A DNA stretch of 64,000 nucleotides from Gammaproteobacteria bacterium (GCA_026197095.1 JAPHTF010000012.1:30570-94569), one strand, 5' to 3'. Counted from the first letter of the stretch, positions 1 through 10,518 are shown. The notes: generated by a model from the sequence alone, not told the origin. Translations and numbers: made by a program.

Positions 1-914
<914 letters not shown>

Positions 915-1140
915 TTAACTAAATAACGCGTAAAAATTTGGTCATATTCTACCTTCAATTAACTGTAAATGATATTGGGGAGCATAGCTAAAATTTGCTA
1001 ATTCCTAATAAAATCATGTAGATATAATTAGATTAATCAATAATTGATGTTGCTTAGGTTTTTCGCTACTCTCAAGTACCCCCAATAAAACACAATAACA
1101 ATATTTAATCAGAACTTTAATCAGAACATGGAGTGACACA

Positions 1141-1455
1141 ATGATTGTGAGCAACCTCGAAGTTGTACCAGGGAAAAGAACCATTAAGCATTTTGGTTTG
1201 GTGCAGGGCAGTTCAGTACGGGCTAAACATGTGGGCCGTGATTTTATGGCGGGCCTGAAGAATATATTTGGCGGAGAACTAAAGGGGTACACCGAATTAC
1301 TACAAGAATCGCGTGAAGAGGCCTATAACCGTATGTTAGAACAGGCAAAAGCCACAGGTGCTAATGCAGTACTGAATGTGCGTTTTTCAACATCCAGTAT
1401 TGCTGCAGGGGCGGCAGAACTCTTTGCCTATGGAACTGCGGTGACCCTTGAGTGA
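1141..1455 (+). CDS. YbjQ/UPF0145 family protein
   Basis: A 104-residue protein matching the YbjQ family: an N-terminal MIVSNLEVVPGK segment, a central GLKNIFGGELKGYTEL motif, the helix REEAYNRMLEQAKATGANAV, and a C-terminal AYGTAV strand. The family forms small homo-oligomers; its biochemical role is unsettled and the heavy-metal-binding label is weakly based. There is no signal peptide, so it is probably cytoplasmic. A GGAGTG ribosome site lies just before the ATG. It is followed after 29 bases by a second YbjQ-domain gene and then by a metalloprotease, probably one transcription unit. Confidence 0.85.
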   Translation: MIVSNLEVVPGKRTIKHFGLVQGSSVRAKHVGRDFMAGLKNIFGGELKGYTELLQESREEAYNRMLEQAKATGANAVLNVRFSTSSIAAGAAELFAYGTAVTLE

Positions 1456-1484
1456 TCCAGTACTAAAAGCAGGAGGCTTTCACA

Positions 1485-1931
1485 ATGTATGATCTCATTA
1501 TATTTATTGTTCTTCTTGCGTTGGGCTATGGCTTTGGGCGATACGCTGAATCGAAACATTATAAATCGATAATAAAACGCGAAAAAGAGCTCAATAAAAT
1601 TCCCGCAGTTGCGACACGTATTCCACCAATAAGAAGACAGGATTTAAATAGCCAGTTGGTGGCAGGTAATGTGGTTATCTCTATCGATTATTTTAAACGT
1701 TTCATCGCGGGCTTACGTAATATTTTTGGTGGTCGGGTAACGTCATATGAAACATTACTCGATCGCGCTCGCCGTGAAGCAATACTTCGAATGAAAGAAG
1801 AAGCCGAAAAACTCAATGCTGAACTTGTGTTTAATATTAAGCTTGAAACATCCAGTATTCATAAGGGACGCGGTAATTCAATCGGATCAGTTGAAGTGTT
1901 AGCTTATGGCACAGCGCTTTATCCATCATAA
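1485..1931 (+). CDS. Membrane-anchored YbjQ-domain protein
   Basis: A 148-residue protein. Residues 2-18 form one hydrophobic segment (LIIFIVLLALGYGFG), followed by a basic linker. From about residue 50 comes a YbjQ-like domain with GLRNIFGGRVTSYETL and a closing AYGTAL strand, parallel to the gene before it. It looks like a duplicated YbjQ domain that gained a membrane anchor. A strong AGGAGG site precedes the ATG. The next gene, an M48 protease, starts 14 bases after its stop. Function is not known; the arrangement suggests a membrane-linked partner of the soluble paralogue. Confidence 0.75.
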   Translation: MYDLIIFIVLLALGYGFGRYAESKHYKSIIKREKELNKIPAVATRIPPIRRQDLNSQLVAGNVVISIDYFKRFIAGLRNIFGGRVTSYETLLDRARREAILRMKEEAEKLNAELVFNIKLETSSIHKGRGNSIGSVEVLAYGTALYPS

Positions 1932-1945
1932 GTATTTAAACAATA

Positions 1946-2806
1946 ATGGACTATTCAAATCCCGAACTGCCTGAAGGTATTAATACTAGCAAGGAACATC
2001 CGTTAAAAGAGTTCTTTATTTTAACGGCAGGTATACTGGCACTTGTCTTTATTGTTATCTCAACGCTTATCTTACTGGTTGATAATTTTGCCGATAAAAT
2101 TCCTTTTGAACTGGAAAATGAATTACCTGTTACCAGCATTATAAAATACGAACAGGCAGAAAAATTGCCACCCTATCTTGAAAAAGTCACGCACAAAGTA
2201 CTGAAGAGTTTTGAGCTTCCTGAAGAAATAAAAATCACCTTTCATTATGTCAATGATGATACGGTCAATGCATTTGCAACATTAGGTGGCCATATTGTTT
2301 TATATCGAGGTTTAATAGAAAAGTTAAAGCATGAGGAAGAGCTTGCTATGGTTATTGCGCATGAAATTGCGCATATAAAATACCGGCATCCCATTATGAG
2401 TGCGAGTCATGGCATAGTCGTAGGGATAGTTTTAACTGCACTGAATAGTACATCAGGTAATTCAATTGTTAGTGATTTAATGGGAACAACAGGTACGGCT
2501 ACATTGATGAAGTTTTCGCGCGATTTTGAATATCAGGCAGATAAAGACGCGATTAATAGTTTAATAAAGTTATACGGTCATGCAGAAGGCGCATTAGGTT
2601 TATTTAAAGTGTTTGAAGAGGAGCAAGGAAATCAATTGAATTTTGAATTTCTTGCAACCCATCCCTTAACAGATAACCGTATTTCTCAAACAACGAGAAT
2701 GATTAATGCAAATCCGAATAAACAAAGTCATACCATGAGGGCTTACCCTGATAGTTTTAAAGAATGGTTAAAAATCCAAAAAGAGAAGACTGATGAGAGC
2801 AAATGA
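1946..2806 (+). CDS. M48 family zinc metalloprotease, membrane anchored
   Basis: A 286-residue protein with one transmembrane helix at about residues 23-46, followed by a peptidase M48 domain. The zinc motif HEIAH is at residues 139-143. The third ligand is probably Glu195 in the FEYQAD segment, matching the ExxxD helix of M48 enzymes (HtpX, Oma1, BepA). The fold predicts an endopeptidase acting at or outside the cytoplasmic membrane, for protein quality control. It lacks the multiple helices of HtpX and the TPR repeats of BepA, so it is a short generic M48 enzyme. It follows two YbjQ-type genes in the same direction; a link between the three is inferred only from position. Confidence 0.85.
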   Translation: MDYSNPELPEGINTSKEHPLKEFFILTAGILALVFIVISTLILLVDNFADKIPFELENELPVTSIIKYEQAEKLPPYLEKVTHKVLKSFELPEEIKITFHYVNDDTVNAFATLGGHIVLYRGLIEKLKHEEELAMVIAHEIAHIKYRHPIMSASHGIVVGIVLTALNSTSGNSIVSDLMGTTGTATLMKFSRDFEYQADKDAINSLIKLYGHAEGALGLFKVFEEEQGNQLNFEFLATHPLTDNRISQTTRMINANPNKQSHTMRAYPDSFKEWLKIQKEKTDESK

Positions 2807-2836
2807 CGGCAGCTTCCGATTTAACTTATTGTGAAG

Positions 2837-3757
2837 TTATCCCAATAGTGCATTTAAATGTGCAGCGACACAACGGCCGAGAGCGGAGAGAGCATATCCA
2901 CCTTCCAATGCAGAGACAATTCTCCCCTTTGCATACTTATCTGCAATTGTTTTAATTTCGCGGGTTACCCAGGCATAGTCCTGTTCTACCAGATGCAGGT
3001 TAGCCATATCGTCTTCAACATGTGCATCAAAACCTGCGGAGATCAGAATTAATTCAGGCTGGAATGCCTCTAGCCTGGGTAACCAGTTAGATTTCACCGT
3101 AGTACGGAATGCCACACTACCTGTCCCTGCGGCTAACGGCACATTAACAATATGATTTGCCACAACATGGCTACCGGTATTCGGATAAAAGGGATGCTGG
3201 AAAGTTGAACAAAGTAAAACTTCAGGTGTTTCCCGGAAGATATCCTCAGTGCCATTACCATGATGGACATCAAAATCGATAATTGCGATTCTCTTCAACT
3301 GATGTGTCTGCAATGTATGGGCGGCGCCTACTGCAATATTATTAAAGATACAAAAGCCCATGGCCTTATTATGTTCGGCGTGATGACCGGGAGGGCGCAC
3401 ATTACAAAAGGCGGCTTCGCTTTGTCCTGACATAACCAGGTCGACGCCAAGCACCACTGCACCGGCTGCACGTAAAGCAGCGTATAAGGTGTGTGGATTC
3501 ATGCATGTATCCGGGTCTAGCCAAACCATACCCTGATCAGGTGCTTTGTGAAAAATGGAGTCAACATACTCAGGATCATGCACCCGACACAGCTGCTCAC
3601 GACTTGCCAGTGGTGCATCATGGTGCTGCAAAACCATATCTAAGCCGCTCGATATTAACTGGTCTTGAATTGCACTTAACCGGGCTGGACTCTCAGGATG
3701 ATGAGATCCCATTTCATGTAGTGCGCAATCCGGGTGTGAAATTAAGGAAATTGCCAT
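2837..3757 (-). CDS. Histone-deacetylase-family (AcuC/amidohydrolase-like) protein
   Basis: A 306-residue class II HDAC-like deacetylase. Visible active-site elements are PPGHHA with His125-His126, the zinc and charge-relay segment DFDVHHGNGT (Asp161, Asp163, His165, His166) and a late AGFDAH aspartate. Bacterial members remove acetyl groups from protein lysines (AcuC) or from small amines (acetylpolyamine amidohydrolases). It lies 53 bases downstream of, and on the same strand as, a protein-acetyltransferase-like fusion gene, so lysine deacetylation is the more likely job here. Length is normal for the family and all key residues are present. Substrate is inferred, not seen. Confidence 0.9.
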   Translation of the reverse strand: MAISLISHPDCALHEMGSHHPESPARLSAIQDQLISSGLDMVLQHHDAPLASREQLCRVHDPEYVDSIFHKAPDQGMVWLDPDTCMNPHTLYAALRAAGAVVLGVDLVMSGQSEAAFCNVRPPGHHAEHNKAMGFCIFNNIAVGAAHTLQTHQLKRIAIIDFDVHHGNGTEDIFRETPEVLLCSTFQHPFYPNTGSHVVANHIVNVPLAAGTGSVAFRTTVKSNWLPRLEAFQPELILISAGFDAHVEDDMANLHLVEQDYAWVTREIKTIADKYAKGRIVSALEGGYALSALGRCVAAHLNALLG

Positions 3758-3810
3758 AAATTTTTTCCATTGTTCTTTGTTGCAACCAGGACAAACTTAC
3801 AACACATCAT

Positions 3811-6489
3811 TTACAGTATCTTTTTAATGTAATAAATACCTGGGTCATCCTTGCTTAGCTTGGTTGTAAAACCGAATGTTTGAACTAACTCAAGCATGGG
3901 TTTATTAATTTTTAATACTTCACCATCAATAATACTCAGTCTTTTCATCCTGGCTACCTGGATAAGTTTGTCGAGTAAGTGCGAACCAAGCCCTTTCTTA
4001 TGCCACTTATCTGCGATCACAATGGCAAATTCACAACTCTCTCCATCAGGATTAGTCACATAGCGTGCTACGCCAATTTCTGTCTCTTTATCACCTATTT
4101 CTGCTACTGCAATTAATGCCATTTCACGATCATAATCAATTTGGGTAAATCGCATTAACATTTGTGGTGTGAGTTCATGCAATGCTTGCATAAAGCGGAA
4201 ATACTTTGATTCAGGTGACAAGTTATGCACAAATGCCAGTTCGATTTCAGCATCTTCGGGACGAATAGGCCGAATAGTAATCGTCGTGCCATCGCTGAGT
4301 TGCATGTGAGAGACAAGGTGTACCGGATAGGGATGGATTGCCATGTGCTCATATGGTTCTGATAGAGGTTTTTGTAGCGCGACCACGATGCGTGCATCAA
4401 GCACCATCGCACCATGTTCATTAACAACAACCGGATTGATATCCAGTTCATGTATTTGAGGTAACTCACAAACCATTTCAGATAATCGTCGTAGTAAATG
4501 TTTAAGTGCAGCATCATTAATAGCGGGAAGGTTTCGGAAAGTCCCTAACAGTTTTGATACCTGTGTTTGATTGATCAGATCATCAATAATAAAAGTATTC
4601 AATGGCGGCAGGGCAACAGCACGATCGCGCATAATTTCAACAAGGACTCCGCCCGCACCAAATGTAATGACGGGGCCGAAGACAGGATCACGGGTAACAC
4701 CTACTATTAGTTCGCGATGATGAGGGTTGTGATACATGTGTTCAAGTATTACCCCTTCAATTTTTGCATCAGGCTTTTGTTTTTGAACTGTTGCAATTAT
4801 TTCAGTGTAAGCACTACGAACAGCCTGGGCATTGGTAATATTTAAGCGAACCCCATTGACATCAGATTTATGACTGATGTCGGGAGAATTAATTTTCATT
4901 ACCACTGGAAATCCCAATGACTCAGCAGCTACCAATGCGTCATTCACTGAATGCGCTTCATGTGCAACCATTACGGGAATATCAAATGCTGACAAGAGTG
5001 CTTTACACTCTGCGTGACTAAGTAAGGTTCGTTTTTCACTTAAAGCACCTTCAATAATCATACGTGTACCAATAATATCGGGTTCACTATGGCGTGCTAA
5101 AGGAGCGGGGACTTGCAGAAGAAGTTGTTGGTTATGGTAATAGTCAACCAGGTAACCAAATGCTTCCACTGCAGTTTCAGGTGTAGTGAAAGTAGGAATT
5201 TGATGCTGGATAAATAATTCCCGTGCAGAAGTTACATGCTGGTTTCCCATCCAGCAGGTTAAAACAGGTTTATGATATTGCTGACTGGCATGGATAACAG
5301 CACGTGCAGCATCTTCTGGTTGGGTCATTGCCTGAGGCGTTAATATCACCAGCACGCCATCAATGTTTTTATTTTGTAGACAGATTGAAACCGCATCAGC
5401 ATAGTGCTTTGGTGTTGCATCACCGAGGATATCTACCGGATTACTCTTCGACCAATAAGCAGGCAAAATATTGTTTAAGCGATCTATCGTTGATTCATCT
5501 AATGTGGCTAATTTAATACCGCAATCAATGGCGCGATCGGTTGCCATGATGCCAGGTCCACCACCATTTGTAATAATGATAAGTCGATCACCTGGAATAT
5601 GTTTTGTCGTGGCAAGTAGCTGGGCTGCGGCAAACAATTGTTCAACGGTCTGTGCACGTACAACGCCGGCACGTCGTATAGCGGCATCAAACACATCATC
5701 TGCACCGACCAGAGAACCTGTATGTGTTAATGCAGCGCGGGCACTTTCTGCATGCCGACCAACTTTCATAATGACAACCGGTTTTAATCTTGCCGCACTG
5801 CGCAGACTACTCATAAAGCTGCGTGAATCACGAATTCCTTCTACATAGATAAGTATACTTTTGGTATCCGGATCGAGTGCCAGGTAATCAAGTATGTCTC
5901 CAAATTTTATATCGGCTGCATCTCCGAGTGAGACAATGGCGGAAAAACCTATTTCATAAGGAGCTGCCCAGTCCATAATGGCGGTACACAATGCACCGGA
6001 TTGTGATATCAATGCAAGGCTGCCACGCTGTGCAGTATTTTTGCTAAAGGTAGCGTTAAGATGACTACCCGGACGAATCAGTCCCAGACAGTTAGGGCCG
6101 AGGATACGCATTCGATATCGGCTTGCTTCTTCAAGAATAGCCTTGAGTAATTCGGGACCATTTTCGTTTTCATTATTAAAGCCAGCAGAAAGAATAATCA
6201 CTGCCCGCACGCCATATTCACCGCAGGCATGAATAATCTCTGGTATGCTTGATTTCGGTGTTGCAATTATTGCGAGATCAACCGGGCCGGCAACAGCGTT
6301 AATTGAAGCATAACAACGTTTACCATGAATTTTTTTGTGTTTTGGATTAATCGGGTAAACCTTACCGGAGAATTTATCCTGAATAAGATTAAGGTAGACG
6401 CGGGCACCCACAGATTCAGGACGTTCACTTGCTCCAAATAGGGCAATGGAACCGGGTGAAAATAAATGTTGAAGATAATGGGCACTCAT
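3811..6489 (-). CDS. ADP-forming acyl-CoA synthetase / GNAT acetyltransferase fusion (Pat/YfiQ type)
   Basis: An 892-residue protein. In order: a CoA-binding Rossmann domain (about 1-130), succinyl-CoA-ligase-like domains (about 140-460), an ATP-grasp domain (about 480-700) and a C-terminal GNAT domain (about 735-890; ADKWHKKGLGSHLL is its acetyl-CoA-binding loop). This is the architecture of Pat/YfiQ, which acetylates and so inactivates acetyl-CoA synthetase and other enzymes. A His in the LTHTGSLVGADD segment resembles the phosphohistidine region of true ADP-forming acetyl-CoA synthetases, so ligase activity may also be retained. The HDAC-like gene follows on the same strand, giving a possible acetylation and deacetylation pair. 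Confidence 0.9.
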   Translation of the reverse strand: MSAHYLQHLFSPGSIALFGASERPESVGARVYLNLIQDKFSGKVYPINPKHKKIHGKRCYASINAVAGPVDLAIIATPKSSIPEIIHACGEYGVRAVIILSAGFNNENENGPELLKAILEEASRYRMRILGPNCLGLIRPGSHLNATFSKNTAQRGSLALISQSGALCTAIMDWAAPYEIGFSAIVSLGDAADIKFGDILDYLALDPDTKSILIYVEGIRDSRSFMSSLRSAARLKPVVIMKVGRHAESARAALTHTGSLVGADDVFDAAIRRAGVVRAQTVEQLFAAAQLLATTKHIPGDRLIIITNGGGPGIMATDRAIDCGIKLATLDESTIDRLNNILPAYWSKSNPVDILGDATPKHYADAVSICLQNKNIDGVLVILTPQAMTQPEDAARAVIHASQQYHKPVLTCWMGNQHVTSARELFIQHQIPTFTTPETAVEAFGYLVDYYHNQQLLLQVPAPLARHSEPDIIGTRMIIEGALSEKRTLLSHAECKALLSAFDIPVMVAHEAHSVNDALVAAESLGFPVVMKINSPDISHKSDVNGVRLNITNAQAVRSAYTEIIATVQKQKPDAKIEGVILEHMYHNPHHRELIVGVTRDPVFGPVITFGAGGVLVEIMRDRAVALPPLNTFIIDDLINQTQVSKLLGTFRNLPAINDAALKHLLRRLSEMVCELPQIHELDINPVVVNEHGAMVLDARIVVALQKPLSEPYEHMAIHPYPVHLVSHMQLSDGTTITIRPIRPEDAEIELAFVHNLSPESKYFRFMQALHELTPQMLMRFTQIDYDREMALIAVAEIGDKETEIGVARYVTNPDGESCEFAIVIADKWHKKGLGSHLLDKLIQVARMKRLSIIDGEVLKINKPMLELVQTFGFTTKLSKDDPGIYYIKKIL

Positions 6490-6810
6490 TTTGATATCTC
6501 ATCAGTTAAATAAAACAATAATTAAAGTGTTACTTCTTTAGCGGGACGACTATTATCTTGTAACACCAAGTTTTTTTGTGAAAGAATCAAGAACGATATT
6601 TAGCATTAACATTGATAAAGTACCAAAGAGAAATAATGCAATCAATATATGCTGCTGGTGTTATTGTGGCATTTATATCTGTAATGCTGATATGAAGGAG
6701 TGTTGCACGTGCATTAAATAATAAAGCTACCAGGCAGACTTCAGACTATAAGGTAAATTACAGAATAATGTCTAATTATTGTCAGCAACTCCAAACAGGA
6801 GAGTGGAGCG
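6490..6810. other. Intergenic region between divergent genes
   Basis: 321 bases separate the start of the acyl-CoA synthetase/GNAT gene (minus) from the cytochrome c/d1 gene (plus), so promoters for both should lie here. It is AT-rich. I looked for an FNR/DNR-type TTGAT-N4-ATCAA site, as might be expected before a d1-haem protein, and saw no good match. No small gene or RNA is evident. Confidence 0.4.
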
Positions 6811-8427
6811 ATGAATAGCACACTGAACTATACGAAGCACATCATAAGAACTCTTATTTGTATAACGACAATATTGGGGGTACCGATTGCTGGCTGGGCC
6901 GAAGACTTAGATAAGGCTGAGCAGCTGTATGCTAATCATTGTGCTGTCTGTCATGGGGCGGACAGGGGAGGATACATTGGGCCGGCTTTAAACAGCGATC
7001 AAACTAAGCTTACCCAGAAGCAAATAGTATCCAGAATTCGCGAAGGCGGTGTCACGACCTTGATGCCGCAGCATCCTACATGGCGCGGTAAACTATCGAC
7101 AAAAGAAAAGAGTTTATTAGCCTCACTGATAGCAACACGCCCGAAGCTATCCAGGTCATGGGGATTAAGTGACATACAAAATTCACTTGAAATACTCGTG
7201 GCGGATGAATCTACTTTACCTGGCAAACCAAATTACTCTATAGAGAAGCTGGATGATCTCATGGCCATTATGGTTCGTGGCCGTTTTGCTGCGGGTGATG
7301 CAGCTAAAGTTGTGTTCTTTGATGGCAGAACAAATAAAAAGGTGGGTGAGGTTTCAACTGACTTTGCACCACACCTGATGGATTTTCATCCGCAACAGGA
7401 ACGTTGGGCTTATGTTCGAGATGATCTTGGCTACATCATAAAGATTGATCTTTATTCGTTAAAAATTGTTCGTAAGGTGCGTGCTGGATTGAACGGAACC
7501 TCACTGGCAATATCTCGTGATGGACGATACCTCGCCGCGGGTTCATATATACCTAATACAGCAGTGATTCTGGACGCCATGACCCTTGAGCCTCTAAAAC
7601 TGATAGAACTGCGCGGTATTAACCCTGACGGCAAAATGGTAGAGGCTGACTCTGGTATGATCACCAGCACACCGTTTGCAGACTACTTTGTGATTGCGCT
7701 CGAACAGGCCGGCCAGGTGTGGATCATGGAACTGAATAAACCGGACATGCCTGTCACTAAAATAACTAACGTAGGCCGGCATCTGCATGATGCTTTTCTC
7801 TCACCCAATGGTCGTCACATAGTCGTTTCCTCTTATGATGATAATATCAATGCAGTCATCGACCTGGATAAAAAAAGTATCGTCAAAAAAATTCCTGCCG
7901 GATGTCAGCCGCACCTTGGTTCAGGTGCCGTTGTGCGATCACAAGGCAAACTACTGGGTATCGGCACCAATATTGGTTCGCGGTCCTGCAATTCATACGA
8001 AGTAACCGTGTTTGATATGGAGACTTTTGAAGTGCTTAAGCGTATTCCTGTTATAGGCCCAACTGAGTCGCCTGCCGCCCATCCCAGGGCACCTTATATT
8101 GTGGTCGACATCGTTGGAACAGGTCCGAATGCGAACAAGATCCAGTTCATAGATAAAAAAACATTGAACGTTGCCAAGACCCTGACTGTTGCAGGCACGC
8201 TTGGTCATTCACACTTTCCGGAATACACGGCTCGGGGGGATTACCTCTATGTCAGCGCATCAGTTGGCGGAGACCGAATCGCTGGCTATGATGGTGACCA
8301 GCTCGTCATCTACAATGCACACACTCTGGAGAAAGTAAAAACGGTATCAATGGAGGTACCTGCCGGCGTGTTTTCACATTTACGTGCGCGCGCTGTTGTA
8401 GTGGGGTACGAAGGTAAAGCACCTTAA
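6811..8427 (+). CDS. Cytochrome c / cytochrome d1 haem-domain protein (NirS/NirN-like)
   Basis: A 538-residue exported protein. A hydrophobic signal segment at about 10-30 ends near GWAED. A class I cytochrome c domain follows, with haem motif CAVCH at 44-48 and a likely Met ligand in LMPQHP. From about 150 to the end is an eight-bladed propeller of the cytochrome d1 type. Relatives are cytochrome cd1 nitrite reductase (NirS) and the d1-maturation enzyme NirN. It stands alone: no nirC, nirF, nirJ or nirE is in the window, so it may be an orphan paralogue of unknown electron-transfer role. An AGGAG site lies before the ATG. Which subfamily it belongs to cannot be settled by eye. Confidence 0.8.
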   Translation: MNSTLNYTKHIIRTLICITTILGVPIAGWAEDLDKAEQLYANHCAVCHGADRGGYIGPALNSDQTKLTQKQIVSRIREGGVTTLMPQHPTWRGKLSTKEKSLLASLIATRPKLSRSWGLSDIQNSLEILVADESTLPGKPNYSIEKLDDLMAIMVRGRFAAGDAAKVVFFDGRTNKKVGEVSTDFAPHLMDFHPQQERWAYVRDDLGYIIKIDLYSLKIVRKVRAGLNGTSLAISRDGRYLAAGSYIPNTAVILDAMTLEPLKLIELRGINPDGKMVEADSGMITSTPFADYFVIALEQAGQVWIMELNKPDMPVTKITNVGRHLHDAFLSPNGRHIVVSSYDDNINAVIDLDKKSIVKKIPAGCQPHLGSGAVVRSQGKLLGIGTNIGSRSCNSYEVTVFDMETFEVLKRIPVIGPTESPAAHPRAPYIVVDIVGTGPNANKIQFIDKKTLNVAKTLTVAGTLGHSHFPEYTARGDYLYVSASVGGDRIAGYDGDQLVIYNAHTLEKVKTVSMEVPAGVFSHLRARAVVVGYEGKAP

Positions 8428-8604
8428 AGAATGATTTTTGGGTGTAGCACTTGACGATTAGTTTACAGCCGACCCGCAAAAGCAGAGGCAGCATTTTTTA
8501 TTCCCTCTGTCCTTAAAATTTTACCAGGCGACTAATTCAGCCATTCATTATTATATTTTTATATGGCAAGATGAATAACTATTTCCACGTAAGGAGAAAT
8601 TTAT

Positions 8605-8958
8605 ATGTCAGTCGAAGATGTTATTGCGCAATTAGACAGTCATAGTGAAGTCTTAGAATCACACGTATTGCTTAGAGAAATAAAAATGGAGCTGGATATT
8701 GGTGAATATCAACCGCTAATTAAAATAAAAATATATAAGAGTTCATTGGTTAAAGGTAACCCATATCATTTTGAAGTCAGTCACCATGTCCATACCCCGG
8801 AGCAAATGTCGCCTTACTTTCCTTCTCGCACTTCTTTCTCCTCTGAAAAAGAAGCCATTGATAAAGCGATCACTTCCACAACATCTTGTTTAAAAGACGC
8901 TATTAATAAAGGTCATAATCCTGAAGATGAATGGTTAATAGAAAATGAAAACTTTTAA
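8605..8958 (+). CDS. Hypothetical protein, 117 aa
   Basis: I do not recognise this family. It is a soluble, acidic protein of 117 residues with no signal peptide or membrane segment. It has alternating strands (PLIKIKIYKSS, YHFEVSHHVH) followed by a helix (SEKEAIDKAITSTTSCLKDA), as in a small alpha/beta domain. A strong AAGGAGAAA ribosome site lies just before the ATG and supports a real gene. It stands alone, with about 180 bases before it and 215 bases to the convergent sensor kinase gene. Confidence 0.6.
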   Translation: MSVEDVIAQLDSHSEVLESHVLLREIKMELDIGEYQPLIKIKIYKSSLVKGNPYHFEVSHHVHTPEQMSPYFPSRTSFSSEKEAIDKAITSTTSCLKDAINKGHNPEDEWLIENENF

Positions 8959-9173
8959 GTCAAAATGTTACTTAGTGGTTAATCAGTAAATCTTCGTTTT
9001 TATTGAGTGATGGTGGCGGTTTAGGTAGTGAGTCTTTTACTTTAAAAGTAGCGATTAATTCAGATTCAACGAATTACATAGTTAATAGTTAAACCAGTTA
9101 ATGATAGTTCAAGGGCAGGGTGCATAGCGTAACAAGACATTGCAGATAATTAGCAAGTGATCTGTTAACTAAT

Positions 9174-10517
9174 TTAAGCCGGTAAACGCATTTCTATACA
9201 TAAGCCTCCATTTTGATGGTTGTATGCTTTTATATTCCCTTTATGAATTTCTATCGCGCGACGTGCGATTGCAAGTCCCAGTCCATAACCCGGAATTTTT
9301 ACGTTCTGTTTAGTATCATTGATACGAACGAAAGGCTGAAACAGATCTTTTAATTTTTCTTCACTAATACCTTCGCCGCTATCGCAAACAGTAATAATTA
9401 TAATATTACTCTCCTGGTATAGTGTGATATCGACTTGAGTCTTTTCAGGTGTGTAAAAAATAGCATTGCGGATAATATTTTCTATTGCTCTACGTAACAG
9501 CTCCATACTGCCATTGACTAATATTTCATTTTTTGAGTTAAAGACGACCTGTTTATTTTGTGACTCTGCTTCGAAGCGTGCATCATCAGCAATAGACGTT
9601 ATCAGGCCATTGATATCAAAATAATCATTTTCATTATTGTGCACATCTGCTTCAAGGCGCGACAGTGTTAGCAGGTTCCCGACCAGATCGTCTAGTCGCA
9701 GACTTTCCTTTTCTATGCGCTGTATCAGGGTTTCAGTTTTGTCGGGTTGCTGGCGCACCATTTCAATGGCAACTTGTAAACGTGCCAGGGGAGAGCGTAT
9801 TTCATGAGAGACATCATTTAATAGTCGTTTCTGTACATTTATTAGCTGCTGAACTTGCTCTGCCATATTGTCGAAATCTATAGCCAGGTCTGTAATTTCA
9901 TCTTTTCGATTACCGATATTCTGCATGACCCGGGTATCTAGTCGTCCTTTAGCAAATTCATTTGTTGCTTCACGTAAATATCGAATTGGACGCGTGATAT
10001 ACCAGGCCAGTCCAGCACTAAAAAGCAGGCTACCAAGAAATACAACCAGTAGTGGAGTAGAAGGAAGATGCCTTGGAAACCAGTTTAAATGTTGTGATTT
10101 ACGATAATGACGTCGGGGTATAAACAATAAAAACTTTTCACCTTTTGGTGTAGTTACAAATTGAATGGATGATTGTTTCGGATCCGTTGCTGCTTTGCGC
10201 GCTTGATCGAGCATTAAACGGGGAACAGGCCTGTTAAACAGGTCTTTGCCGGCATCATCAACGATTAAAACGGCTAAAGGCCGGCGATTAACAATTTTAT
10301 ATCGTTCTATCGCTTTTTCTAAACCCGCCTGACCTTCTTTGTGTAATATCCTGCTTAACTCAGTAACATTGAATTCTGCGCGAGGGCTATCCGCTAACAT
10401 TTCCAGTTGTTCAATACGCTCTTTATTGTGTTGCCAGATAAGCGCACCAACAAGAGTGCCTATGACTAACATTGTTAGCCAGAAGCCAAAGAAAATTTTC
10501 CAGAATAATCGTCCCAT
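9174..10517 (-). CDS. cpxA: CpxA-like sensor histidine kinase
   Basis: A 447-residue membrane sensor kinase when started at the ATG at 10517 (MGRLFWKIFFGFW), one base after the stop of the response-regulator gene. An ATG at 10529 and a start at 10553 are also in frame but would put unusual residues before the first helix. Order: TM helix (about 3-28), periplasmic sensor, TM helix (about 150-172), HAMP, HisKA with phospho-acceptor His in NDVSHEIRSPLAR, HATPase with N-box NIIRNAIFYTP and G-boxes DSGEGI and GYGLGLA. CpxA senses envelope stress. The regulator next door, a divergent CpxP-like gene and CpxR-like boxes between them support the assignment. Confidence 0.88.
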   Translation of the reverse strand: MGRLFWKIFFGFWLTMLVIGTLVGALIWQHNKERIEQLEMLADSPRAEFNVTELSRILHKEGQAGLEKAIERYKIVNRRPLAVLIVDDAGKDLFNRPVPRLMLDQARKAATDPKQSSIQFVTTPKGEKFLLFIPRRHYRKSQHLNWFPRHLPSTPLLVVFLGSLLFSAGLAWYITRPIRYLREATNEFAKGRLDTRVMQNIGNRKDEITDLAIDFDNMAEQVQQLINVQKRLLNDVSHEIRSPLARLQVAIEMVRQQPDKTETLIQRIEKESLRLDDLVGNLLTLSRLEADVHNNENDYFDINGLITSIADDARFEAESQNKQVVFNSKNEILVNGSMELLRRAIENIIRNAIFYTPEKTQVDITLYQESNIIIITVCDSGEGISEEKLKDLFQPFVRINDTKQNVKIPGYGLGLAIARRAIEIHKGNIKAYNHQNGGLCIEMRLPA

Positions 10518-10518
10518 G

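Noticed and set aside
5471..5848. 125-codon frame opposite the acyl-CoA synthetase gene
   Set aside because: It is antisense to a well-conserved domain, has no ribosome site or family likeness, and mirrors the codon pattern of the true gene.
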